Origin: Alphaproteobacteria bacterium
GTDB taxonomy: Bacteria; Pseudomonadota; Alphaproteobacteria; Sphingomonadales; Emcibacteraceae
Assembly: GCA_013152615.1 (NCBI GenBank)
Contig: JAADGA010000114.1
Location: forward strand, 1 to 5,813
Reading direction: 5' to 3'
DNA: 5,813 bases
Shown here: positions 1 through 5,813 of the stretch, in pieces
How the letters are laid out: the number at the start of each line of letters is the position of its first letter
Numbering within the stretch: the stretch's first letter is position 1
The notes under the pieces: generated by a model
Database searches by the model: none
The model's input: only the letters and a program-made list of their open reading frames with translations
What the model was told of the DNA's origin: nothing
Translations under genes and position numbers: made by a program

Positions 1-2
1 AT

Positions 3-416
3 ATTGTCGAAGAACCAGAAGCTGAGCCGGAACCCGAACCGGAACCTGAGCCTGAGCCGGAACCCGAGCCAGAATCAGAATCAGAACCAGAACCAGAACC
101 AGAACCTGAAATTGAACCCGAACCTGAGCCCGAACCGGAACCAGAAACTGATCTGCCGATTGATGACGTGGACCCGGCGGGCGGGGATGATATATTGATG
201 TCTGATCAACCGTCAAATTTCACCATGGATCAGTTCGGTGTGTTGTCAGATTTGCTGACCACCGGCTATAAGGGGGCTGGTAACACGCTGGAAGATCTGG
301 TCAGGGAAATGCTGAAGCCGATGCTGAGAGACTGGCTTGATCATAATCTGCCGCCAATTGTCGAACGCATGGTTGCCAAGGAAATTGCCCGTCTGGCCCG
401 GACGAAAAAGCCCTGA
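3..416 (+). CDS. popZ: PopZ-like polar organizing protein (DUF2497), C-terminal part, truncated by window start
   Basis: The reading frame is open from the first bases and ends at TGA 414-416, giving 137 residues with the N-terminus missing. Visible residues 4-48 form an acidic Pro-Glu linker. After an Asp/Gly-rich stretch, residues 93-137 form the conserved helical C-terminus ([20 protein letters not shown], then [16 protein letters not shown]). This lines up closely with the end of Caulobacter PopZ as I recall it (TLEDVVRELLRPLLKEWLD, then NLPRIVE). In that family the C-terminal helices drive oligomerization, the Pro/acidic linker is disordered and sets condensate properties, and a short N-terminal helix (outside this window) binds partner proteins. 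PopZ assembles a cell-pole matrix that anchors the ParB-parS centromere. The valS gene downstream matches the Caulobacter gene order and supports the call. The family assignment is firm. A polar function in this organism is inferred. Confidence 0.9.
   Translation: MVEEPEAEPEPEPEPEPEPEPEPESESEPEPEPEPEIEPEPEPEPEPETDLPIDDVDPAGGDDILMSDQPSNFTMDQFGVLSDLLTTGYKGAGNTLEDLVREMLKPMLRDWLDHNLPPIVERMVAKEIARLARTKKP
15..146 (+). repeat. Degenerate 6-nt tandem repeat encoding (Pro-Glu)n in PopZ
   Basis: There are 22 consecutive X-Glu dipeptides: 18 Pro-Glu, two Ser-Glu, one Ala-Glu and one Ile-Glu. At DNA level this is a hexamer of the form CCN-GAR. The proline third base varies, but bases 87-104 are three identical CCAGAA units in a row, which suggests local slippage or recent duplication. 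The tract begins before or near the window edge, so its full length is unknown. It corresponds to the intrinsically disordered linker of PopZ. Long Asn/Pro/Ser-rich translations in the neighbouring frame come from this repeat and are not a gene. Confidence 0.9.
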
Positions 417-489
417 GTGTCAAGCATGATATCCCCTGCAAAGGCCCTTGTCCTGATCGTTGATCATAACAGCTGATAGAGATTACCTG

Positions 490-3177
490 ATGTCTGAAAA
501 CCCGGAAACGGCCGCAAGGCTTGGAAAAATGTTTGACTGTCATGGGGCCGAAACCCGAATTTATGACCGCTGGGAAGCACGGGGGGCCTTCAAGGCCGGA
601 AGAGTTGACGGGAAAGCCTATACTATCGTGCTGCCGCCGCCGAATGTCACCGGCAGCCTGCATATCGGTCACGCGCTCAATCATACCCTGCAGGATATAT
701 TGATCCGTTTTGAGCGCATGCGCGGCCGGGATGTGTTGTGGCAGCCGGGCATGGATCATGCCGGTATTGCCACTCAGATGGTGGTCGAGCGGCAACTGGA
801 TGCAGAAGGTATTTCCCGGCACGAGCTTGGCCGGGAGAAATTCATTGAACGGGTGTGGCAGTGGAAAGAAAAATCCGGCGGCATCATCTTTAACCAGATG
901 CGCCGCCTTGGTCAGTCCTGTGACTGGTCGCGCGCCCGCTTTACCATGGATGACGGTTTTGTCCGCGCGGTGCAGCAGAAATTTGTCGAGCTTCACCGGG
1001 CCGGACTGATTTATAAGGCCAAACGTCTGGTCAACTGGGACCCGAAACTGCTGACCGCTATTTCCGATCTGGAGGTGGAGCAGCGGGAGGTCAACGGCCA
1101 TTACTGGCATTTCAAATATCCGGTTGACGGTGAGGAGGGCCGCTATCTGACGGTGGCGACCACCCGGCCTGAAACCATGCTCGGCGATGTCGCGGTCGCG
1201 GTCCACCCGGATGACAAGCGTTATCAGGATTTAATTGGCAAGACCCTGACCCTGCCGATTGTTGGCCGCAAACTTATTGTGGTCGCCGATAGTCACGCGG
1301 ACCCGGAAAAAGGCTCGGGCGCGGTGAAAATAACCCCGGCCCATGATTTTGACGATAACATGGTCGGCAAACGCCATAATCTCGAGTTGATCAATATCCT
1401 GACCGATGATGCCCGTCTGAATGACACTGTTCCGAAGCAATACCGCGGCATGGATCGCTTTGAGGCCCGCACGGCGATTGTTGCCGAAATGACGACACTC
1501 GGCCTGCTGGACAAGGTTGAGGAAACCGTCCATATGGTGCCGTTCGGTGATCGTTCCGGGGTGGTGATTGAGCCGTACCTCACCGATCAATGGTATGTTG
1601 ATGTTGAGGTCATGGCGAAAAACGCACTCGCTGCGGTGGAGGATGGCCGGACCGGATTTATCCCGGAAAACTGGCAGAAAACCTACTATGAATGGATGCG
1701 CAATATTGAACCATGGTGTGTGTCGCGCCAATTATGGTGGGGTCACCAGATTCCGGCATGGTACGGCCCGGATGGTAAAATTTTTGTCGCAAATACCGAA
1801 GAAGAGGCGCAGGCACAGGCCGACGCGCATTATGGTGACGTCAGGATAATTAGCCGTGATCCCGATGTGCTCGACACGTGGTTTTCGTCGGCTCTGTGGC
1901 CCTTCGCCACCCTTGGCTGGCCGGACGACACCCCGGAACTGAAAAAATATTACCCGACCAATGTTCTGGTCACCGGCTTTGATATTATTTTCTTCTGGGT
2001 GGCGCGGATGATGATGGACGGGCTTCACTTCAGGGACGAAGTGCCGTTTGATACGGTCTATGTCCATGCGCTGGTGCGGGACGAGCATGGGGCCAAAATG
2101 TCAAAATCAAAGGGCAATGTCATTGATCCGCTGGAGCTTGCCGATAAATATGGTGCCGATGCCCTGCGCTTTACCCTCGCCGCGATGGAGGCTCAGGGCC
2201 GCGATATTAAAATGTCGGAAAAACGGGTTGAAGGCTACCGTAATTTCAGCACCAAGCTGTGGAATGCCGCGCGTTTCTGTGACATGAACGGCTGCTTTGA
2301 TGATATTGATGCCGATTTTGACCCGGCAACAGTCAGCCTCGCCGTTAACCAATGGATTATCGGTGAAATGGTGAAAGCCACCGCAGAAGTTACCCGGGCG
2401 CTCGAGGCTTTTCGCTACAACGAGGCGACGGCGGCGATCTATCATTTTACCTGGGGGACATTCTGTGACTGGTATGTCGAGTTGATCAAGCCGCTGTTTT
2501 ACGGTGAGGATGACCGGGCCAAGCGGGAGAGCCGCGCCACTGCGGCATGGGTTATGGATCAGATTTTGAAAGTCCTGCATCCGTTCATGCCCTTTATTAC
2601 CGAGGAAATATGGGGGTGCCTGCGGGACGACCGGAAAACAGACCTTATTATCGCCGACTGGCCGCGCTATGATGCGTCCCTGGTCAAGCAACAGCCTGCG
2701 GCCGAGATCGCCTGGGTTATTCGGCTGATTTCGGACATCCGCACCGCCCGTGCGGAAATGAATGTACCGGCGGCGGCAAAGCTTGAGATGCGGGTAGTGG
2801 GGGCGAACGCCGTTACCCGTGGGTTTCTGGGAAATCAGGCGGATGTGATCAAGCGTCTGGCCCGGCTTGAGACGATAACGGTTGATGACGGCGCGCCGCC
2901 CAAAGGCGCGCTTCAGGTGGTGGTCGGTGAGGCAACCTGTTTTCTGCCGCTTGCAGATGTGATTGATATTGCGGCGGAACAGGCCCGGCTTAACAAGACT
3001 CTGGACAAGCTTGCACGGGAAATCAGTGGCCTTTCAGGCCGGCTGAACAATCAGGCCTTCATGGCCAAAGCCCCGGAAAAAGTGGTGGCGGATAATCGTA
3101 GAAATCTTGAGCAGGCCGAACAGAAGGCGGCTAAAATCAAACAGGGTCTCGACCGTCTTGAGGCGATGGAGCATTGA
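490..3177 (+). CDS. valS: Valyl-tRNA synthetase
   Basis: This cytoplasmic class Ia enzyme joins valine to tRNA-Val using ATP and edits mischarged threonine. The product is 895 residues, complete for a bacterial ValRS. The Rossmann-fold signature HIGH is at residues 58-61, after LPPPNVTGSL. The CP1 editing domain (roughly 170-370) carries TTRPET at 224-229 and HDFDD at 285-289. WWGHQIPAWYG begins at 416, DTWFSSALWPF at 462, and KMSKS is at 536-540. The anticodon-binding domain spans roughly 618-770, with HPFMPFITEEIW at 697-708. The tail from about 828 is the coiled-coil tRNA-binding arm, with the usual 'NQAFMAKAPEKVV' segment. I chose ATG 490: AGAG at 478-481 is a weak ribosome site 8 nt upstream, and the protein then begins shortly before the conserved 'FD..GAETRIYDRWE' segment. 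TTG 460 would add 10 residues without a good ribosome site. ATG 529 is a shorter alternative. It is 73 nt after popZ and 15 nt before recO. Confidence 0.98.
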   Translation: MSENPETAARLGKMFDCHGAETRIYDRWEARGAFKAGRVDGKAYTIVLPPPNVTGSLHIGHALNHTLQDILIRFERMRGRDVLWQPGMDHAGIATQMVVERQLDAEGISRHELGREKFIERVWQWKEKSGGIIFNQMRRLGQSCDWSRARFTMDDGFVRAVQQKFVELHRAGLIYKAKRLVNWDPKLLTAISDLEVEQREVNGHYWHFKYPVDGEEGRYLTVATTRPETMLGDVAVAVHPDDKRYQDLIGKTLTLPIVGRKLIVVADSHADPEKGSGAVKITPAHDFDDNMVGKRHNLELINILTDDARLNDTVPKQYRGMDRFEARTAIVAEMTTLGLLDKVEETVHMVPFGDRSGVVIEPYLTDQWYVDVEVMAKNALAAVEDGRTGFIPENWQKTYYEWMRNIEPWCVSRQLWWGHQIPAWYGPDGKIFVANTEEEAQAQADAHYGDVRIISRDPDVLDTWFSSALWPFATLGWPDDTPELKKYYPTNVLVTGFDIIFFWVARMMMDGLHFRDEVPFDTVYVHALVRDEHGAKMSKSKGNVIDPLELADKYGADALRFTLAAMEAQGRDIKMSEKRVEGYRNFSTKLWNAARFCDMNGCFDDIDADFDPATVSLAVNQWIIGEMVKATAEVTRALEAFRYNEATAAIYHFTWGTFCDWYVELIKPLFYGEDDRAKRESRATAAWVMDQILKVLHPFMPFITEEIWGCLRDDRKTDLIIADWPRYDASLVKQQPAAEIAWVIRLISDIRTARAEMNVPAAAKLEMRVVGANAVTRGFLGNQADVIKRLARLETITVDDGAPPKGALQVVVGEATCFLPLADVIDIAAEQARLNKTLDKLAREISGLSGRLNNQAFMAKAPEKVVADNRRNLEQAEQKAAKIKQGLDRLEAMEH

Positions 3178-3181
3178 CCCT

Positions 3182-3186
3182 GGGGA
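3182..3186 (+). promoter_or_regulatory. Ribosome binding site of recO
   Basis: GGGGA lies 6 nt upstream of ATG 3193, inside the 15-nt gap after the valS stop. It supports ATG 3193 as the recO start and fits translation from a shared valS-recO message. Confidence 0.6.
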
Positions 3187-3192
3187 CAGGCT

Positions 3193-3921
3193 ATGGAATT
3201 TCGCGATCAGGGGATTATCATTTCCCTCAGGAAATACGGCGAATTTGACGCGGTTATTGATGTTTTGACCGCCGGGCATGGCCGTCATGCGGGGCTGGTT
3301 CGCGGCGGCATGGGCCGGCGCCAGCGCGGCACGCTTCAGCCGGGAAATGAGGTAACGTTGAGCTGGCGCGGTCGGCTGGAAAGTCAGCTTGGCAGTTATC
3401 AGGTTGAATTACGCCATGCCCGCTCGGCAGCTTTCCTCGACTATCCGGCAAAGCTTGGGGTATTGAACAGCGTTTGTGCCATATTGATGGTATCACTCGG
3501 GGAAAAAGAACCGCATCCGGCGTTGTATGACGGGCTTCTGAGCCTGCTGGATATGCTGGAACAGGGGGATTATCATGTTGAGGGCTGGGGCGCGTTGCTG
3601 GTGCGTTGGGAAATCGGCCTGCTGACTGAACTGGGCTATGGCCTTGATCTCGGCTGTTGTGCCGCCACCGGGGTTACCGAAGACCTGATTTATGTGTCGC
3701 CGCGCTCCGGCCGGGCGGTCAGCCGGGAAGCCGGACTGGCGTATCATGACCGGCTGCTTGCGTTACCGGCCTTTCTGCTGGGCAGCGGTGACATCAGCCG
3801 GGATGATGTTCGGGACGGTTTGCGCCTCAGTGAATTTTTCCTTGAACGTTATGTGCTTTTTCCCCATAACAGGAAAATTCCACAGGCGCGACGGCTGCTG
3901 ATGGATTTTATTCAGGATTGA
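3193..3921 (+). CDS. recO: DNA repair protein RecO
   Basis: RecO acts in the RecFOR pathway: it binds single-stranded DNA, SSB and RecR, and helps load RecA at gaps and breaks. The 242-residue product has the normal RecO length. It opens with the N-terminal OB-fold pattern (MEFRDQGIIISLRKYGEFDA, then 'HGRHAGLVRGGMGRR' and 'LQPGNEVTLSWRGRL'). A helical middle follows ('LYDGLLSLLDML', 'WEIGLLTELGYGLDL'), then 'CAATGVTEDLIYVSPRSGRAVS', which is typical of alphaproteobacterial RecO. Cysteines 155-156 are all that remain of the region where some RecO proteins carry a four-Cys zinc site, so this one probably binds no zinc there. The gene is 15 nt after valS and 5 nt before the U32 gene, consistent with one operon. 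This differs from the era-linked recO known in several other proteobacteria. Confidence 0.95.
   Translation: MEFRDQGIIISLRKYGEFDAVIDVLTAGHGRHAGLVRGGMGRRQRGTLQPGNEVTLSWRGRLESQLGSYQVELRHARSAAFLDYPAKLGVLNSVCAILMVSLGEKEPHPALYDGLLSLLDMLEQGDYHVEGWGALLVRWEIGLLTELGYGLDLGCCAATGVTEDLIYVSPRSGRAVSREAGLAYHDRLLALPAFLLGSGDISRDDVRDGLRLSEFFLERYVLFPHNRKIPQARRLLMDFIQD
3914..3917 (+). promoter_or_regulatory. Ribosome binding site deciding the start of the U32 gene
   Basis: AGGA lies 9 nt upstream of ATG 3927 and is embedded in the last codons of recO. It is too close to TTG 3918, the other in-frame start three codons earlier, which overlaps the recO stop. This favours ATG 3927 and suggests translational coupling with recO. 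Confidence 0.55.
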
Positions 3922-3926
3922 TTAAA

Positions 3927-5576
3927 ATGAGTGTGACACGACCCGAACGGGCGGAACTGCTGATGCCGGCGGGGGATTTGCAAAAGCTGAAAATGGCGGT
4001 GCTTTACGGTGCCGATGCCATCTATCTCGGCACGCCTGACCTGTCGCTCAGGACCAAATCCGCCTTTACTCTGGAAGATGTGGTCGAGGGGGTGAAATTC
4101 GCCCATAAATATGGCAAACGGGTTTACCTCACCCTCAATCTGTTTTCCCATAACAAGGATATCCCGAAGCTCGAACACTATATTGAAACCGTGCGCAAGG
4201 TGCAGCCGGACGGGGTGATTATCGCCGACCCCGGGGTGTTTCAATATGTCAAGGAAATGGCGCCTGACCTTGAACTTCATGTCTCGACCCAGGCCAATAT
4301 CTGTAGCTGGCTCAGCGTTAAATTCTGGGCGGAGCAGGGGGCGTCGCTGGTGGTTCTCGCGCGCGAGGTCTCTTTCCCCGAACTGGTTGAAATCCGCGAA
4401 AAATGCCCGGATATCAAGCTTGAAACCTTTGTTCACGGCGCGATGTGCATGACCTATAGCGGCCGCTGCCTGCTGAGCAATTATATGGCTGAACGCGGCG
4501 CCAATCAGGGTAACTGCGCCAATAGCTGCCGGTGGAATTACAAGGTTCATATGCGGCTGAAAGACGGCACCATCAAGGAGCTTGAGCTGAACGAACATAC
4601 CAAAGACATGTTTGAATATCTGCTCGAGGAAGGCGCGCGCGAGGGTGAAATGATGCCGATCGAGGAAGATGAACGCGGCTCCTATATCCTTAATTCCAAG
4701 GATCTGTGCCTGATGCCGAAACTGGATCAGTATCTGGCCCTCGGCATTGATAGCCTGAAAGTCGAGGGCCGCAACAAGAGCCAGTATTATGTCGCGCTGG
4801 TCGCCCGCGCCTACCGCATGGCGATTGATGACTGGTATCAGGACCCGGAAAGCTGGTCGCCCTCGCCCTATATGGCGGAGCTGGAAACGGTGCAGAATCG
4901 CGGCTATACCCTCGCCTTTCACGATGGGCGGCTCGACAATCACGGTCATAATTACGAGAACACCGCAACCCTGGCCGAATGGGAATTTGCCGGACTGATT
5001 CACCGGGTCGAGGAGGACGCCTTTATCGTCGAGGTCAAAAACCGCATTGAGGCTGGTGATGTGGTGGAATTTGTCTCGCCCATTCAGCGTGAGACTATCT
5101 TTCTGCGTATTTACGAATTTATTGACGCCAGAAGCGGCAAAGTCGCTGAGGTGGTTCATGCCGGACAAAAGCCGGTTATCCGGGTGCCTTTTTCATGGTT
5201 TGACCGCGAGGATGTGGCGCAGTTGCGCAACTCTTACCCGGAGATGACCATTATCCGCAAGGAACGCCCGCTGACCCGTGATCAGTGGGACCGGCTGAAG
5301 CTGGATAAAGAGGCCAGTAAGATAGAGCTCGGCCACGGATCGGACGTGCGCTATGACAAGCGTCGGGATGCCTTGGTGCTGAGCCTTGATGAAGCGAATT
5401 CCGAGCGCGCCTTCAAGACCCCGCGCCTTGGGGTCGAGGGTTGTTGCGGTCGCGGCTGCAACGGCTGCCTGATTTTCTGGCAGGACCCGGCCTACGACAA
5501 AGCGCGGGCATTGATGGCGGAAAAGAAATCAGGTGAGATGCTGGCAAAGAACTCAAGGGCTAAAAATTTGGCGTAG
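3927..5576 (+). CDS. trhP: U32-family protein, TrhP/YegQ-type tRNA uridine-34 hydroxylation protein with C-terminal Cys-rich extension
   Basis: The U32 'peptidase' families studied in E. coli are iron-sulfur enzymes of hydroxylation. TrhP (YegQ) makes 5-hydroxyuridine at tRNA position 34 from prephenate, RlhA modifies 23S rRNA, and UbiU/UbiV act on ubiquinone. This 549-residue product has the N-terminal barrel start (ELLMPAGDLQKLKMAVLYGA). It also has the U32 signature at residues 166-184 (E-x-F-x2-GAMC-x4-G-x-C-x-L-S), then NQGNCANSCRW, NSKDL near 259 and SLKVEGRNKS. Candidate cluster ligands are C174, C181, C197 and either C201 or C261. NQG-C-x3-CRW, the insert ending in 'YILNSKDL' and the later beta-barrel region (about 345-422) resemble YegQ most. 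The protein is about 100 residues longer than E. coli YegQ (near 450). The extra tail contains C506, C507, C511 and C514 (GCCGRGCNGCLIFWQDP). The family is certain. The TrhP subtype is likely rather than proven, since RlhA-like or unassigned U32 activity remains possible. Confidence 0.85.
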   Translation: MSVTRPERAELLMPAGDLQKLKMAVLYGADAIYLGTPDLSLRTKSAFTLEDVVEGVKFAHKYGKRVYLTLNLFSHNKDIPKLEHYIETVRKVQPDGVIIADPGVFQYVKEMAPDLELHVSTQANICSWLSVKFWAEQGASLVVLAREVSFPELVEIREKCPDIKLETFVHGAMCMTYSGRCLLSNYMAERGANQGNCANSCRWNYKVHMRLKDGTIKELELNEHTKDMFEYLLEEGAREGEMMPIEEDERGSYILNSKDLCLMPKLDQYLALGIDSLKVEGRNKSQYYVALVARAYRMAIDDWYQDPESWSPSPYMAELETVQNRGYTLAFHDGRLDNHGHNYENTATLAEWEFAGLIHRVEEDAFIVEVKNRIEAGDVVEFVSPIQRETIFLRIYEFIDARSGKVAEVVHAGQKPVIRVPFSWFDREDVAQLRNSYPEMTIIRKERPLTRDQWDRLKLDKEASKIELGHGSDVRYDKRRDALVLSLDEANSERAFKTPRLGVEGCCGRGCNGCLIFWQDPAYDKARALMAEKKSGEMLAKNSRAKNLA

Positions 5577-5589
5577 GTAATGATTTTTT

Positions 5590-5615
5590 TTAAGAGATGG
5601 GGGATGCTTCCCCGC
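5590..5615 (+). repeat. Diverged short copy of the intergenic hairpin repeat
   Basis: This stretch begins TTAAGAGATGGGGG exactly like the two longer copies and matches their first 26 nt at 22 positions. It can fold with stem 5599-5604 against 5608-5613 and loop TGC, in the same register as the other copies but with one A-T pair replacing T-A and one G-T wobble. An alternative all-Watson-Crick fold pairs 5600-5604 with 5609-5613. The right half of the longer motif (GCTCGTCGCCTCGCTCC) is missing here. Confidence 0.75.
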
Positions 5616-5624
5616 AGTATCTTC

Positions 5625-5665
5625 TTAAGAGATGGGGGTTCCACCCCCGCTCGTCGCCTCGCTCC
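5625..5665 (+). repeat. Intergenic hairpin repeat, full copy 1 (41 nt)
   Basis: The motif is TTAAGAGATGGGGG, a short loop region, CCCCC, then GCTCGTCGCCTCGCTCC. It is 40/41 identical to the copy at 5773-5813. GGGGGT (5634-5639) pairs with ACCCCC (5643-5648) around a TCC loop. Strand is arbitrary: I give the strand on which it reads TTAAGAG first. Confidence 0.9.
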
Positions 5666-5689
5666 CCCTCCTACGCTAAAGCTCCGGGC

Positions 5690-5701
5690 GGCCGGTCGGC
5701 C
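5690..5701. repeat. Short GGCC palindrome (GGCCG-GT-CGGCC)
   Basis: Perfect inverted repeat with a 2-nt centre. As RNA it would more likely form a 4-bp GGCC stem with a 4-nt loop. It lies between the two full hairpin-repeat copies and may be part of a larger composite element. Confidence 0.5.
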
Positions 5702-5709
5702 TTGCCTCA

Positions 5710-5722
5710 GGCCATTATGGCC
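5710..5722. repeat. Short palindrome GGCCAT-T-ATGGCC
   Basis: A perfect 6-bp inverted repeat around one central T, 8 nt after the preceding GGCC palindrome. It resembles a binding-site-like dyad or part of a palindromic intergenic element. No function can be assigned from this sequence. Confidence 0.5.
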
Positions 5723-5772
5723 TTCGGGGGGTGAGTGTAACCGGATAGGGTTTTGGGGTTGCCTTTCTCTTT

Positions 5773-5813
5773 TTAAGAGATGGGGGTTTCACCCCCGCTC
5801 GTCGCCTCGCTCC
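5773..5813 (+). repeat. Intergenic hairpin repeat, full copy 2 (41 nt, reaches window end)
   Basis: This is a direct repeat of 5625-5665 starting 148 nt later. The single difference (T5789 against C5641) falls in the 3-nt hairpin loop, leaving the stem GGGGGT (5782-5787) / ACCCCC (5791-5796) intact. The copy runs to the last base of the window, so its true right end is not visible. Confidence 0.9.

Larger units (their letters stand above)
5577..5813. other. Non-coding repeat-rich intergenic region
   Basis: I see no supported gene in these 237 nt on either strand. The region starts with an 8-T run (5584-5591), then holds three related hairpin motifs in direct orientation, a CT/GC-rich spacer (5666-5709), two GGCC-rich palindromes and a G/T-rich stretch (5740-5760). 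There is no clear intrinsic terminator for the U32 gene: the T-run precedes the hairpin rather than following it. The region continues past the window edge. Confidence 0.75.

Noticed and set aside
4..198. Asn/Pro/Ser-rich open frame at the window start
   Set aside because: It is the Pro-Glu hexamer repeat of popZ read in another frame.
198..416. Internal ATG of popZ giving a protein starting [12 protein letters not shown], which resembles the real N-terminus of Caulobacter PopZ
   Set aside because: The frame is open and PopZ-like well upstream, with no convincing ribosome site. The likeness of a few residues is probably chance.
454..466. Inverted repeat TGATC-GTT-GATCA in the popZ-valS gap, and a second TTGATCATAA at 337-346
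   Set aside because: The repeats are too short to call an operator or terminator. No T-run follows, and one occurrence is inside coding sequence.
417..489. Possible valS promoter (TTGTCC at 448-453 with CATAAC at 465-470)
   Set aside because: The spacing of 11 nt is far from the 16-18 nt expected, and no better pair of boxes is visible.
301..1206. 301-codon antisense frame opposite the popZ end and valS start
   Set aside because: It spans two sense genes with firm homology and has no recognisable domain.
3912..5168. Long antisense open frame (418 codons) opposite the U32 gene
   Set aside because: It lies almost wholly against a clearly conserved gene, its translation shows no recognisable family, and long antisense frames are common opposite GC-biased coding sequence.
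5625..5813. CRISPR array
   Set aside because: There are only two full repeats, 148 nt apart, without regular 30-40-nt spacers or cas genes.

Overview
The window most likely comes from an alphaproteobacterium with moderate-to-high GC (judged by eye). The main reason is the left edge. It carries the C-terminal half of a PopZ-type (DUF2497) polar organizing protein, a family essentially restricted to Alphaproteobacteria, and it is followed directly by valS, as in Caulobacter. The valyl-tRNA synthetase and RecO proteins also read as alphaproteobacterial. I cannot name a genus.

Layout, all genes on the + strand. Bases 3-416 are the 3' part of popZ, starting inside a very regular Pro-Glu dipeptide linker. 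After a 73-nt gap comes valS (490-3177), complete and with all expected class Ia motifs. After 15 nt comes recO (3193-3921), and after 5 nt a U32-family gene of the TrhP/YegQ type (3927-5576). The tight spacing of valS, recO and the U32 gene suggests one transcript. I see no convincing promoter in the popZ-valS gap, so popZ may be cotranscribed with valS.

The genes are mostly housekeeping: chromosome-pole organization (PopZ), charging of tRNA-Val (ValRS), recombinational repair (RecO) and probable wobble-uridine hydroxylation of tRNA (TrhP-like). Two translation-related genes thus flank a DNA-repair gene. I do not infer a shared pathway.

The last 237 nt (5577-5813) hold no supported gene. 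They contain an intergenic repeat: two copies of a 41-nt hairpin-bearing motif, 40/41 identical, in direct orientation 148 nt apart, plus a shorter diverged copy just after the U32 gene. The diverged copy keeps its hairpin through a paired substitution. Two short GGCC-rich palindromes lie between the full copies. No transposase, CRISPR array, tRNA or rRNA is visible.

I found no clear new multi-gene system. The points most worth a second look are the hairpin repeat family, the roughly 125-residue C-terminal extension of the U32 protein with a CCxxxCxxC cluster, and the extreme Pro-Glu tract in PopZ.
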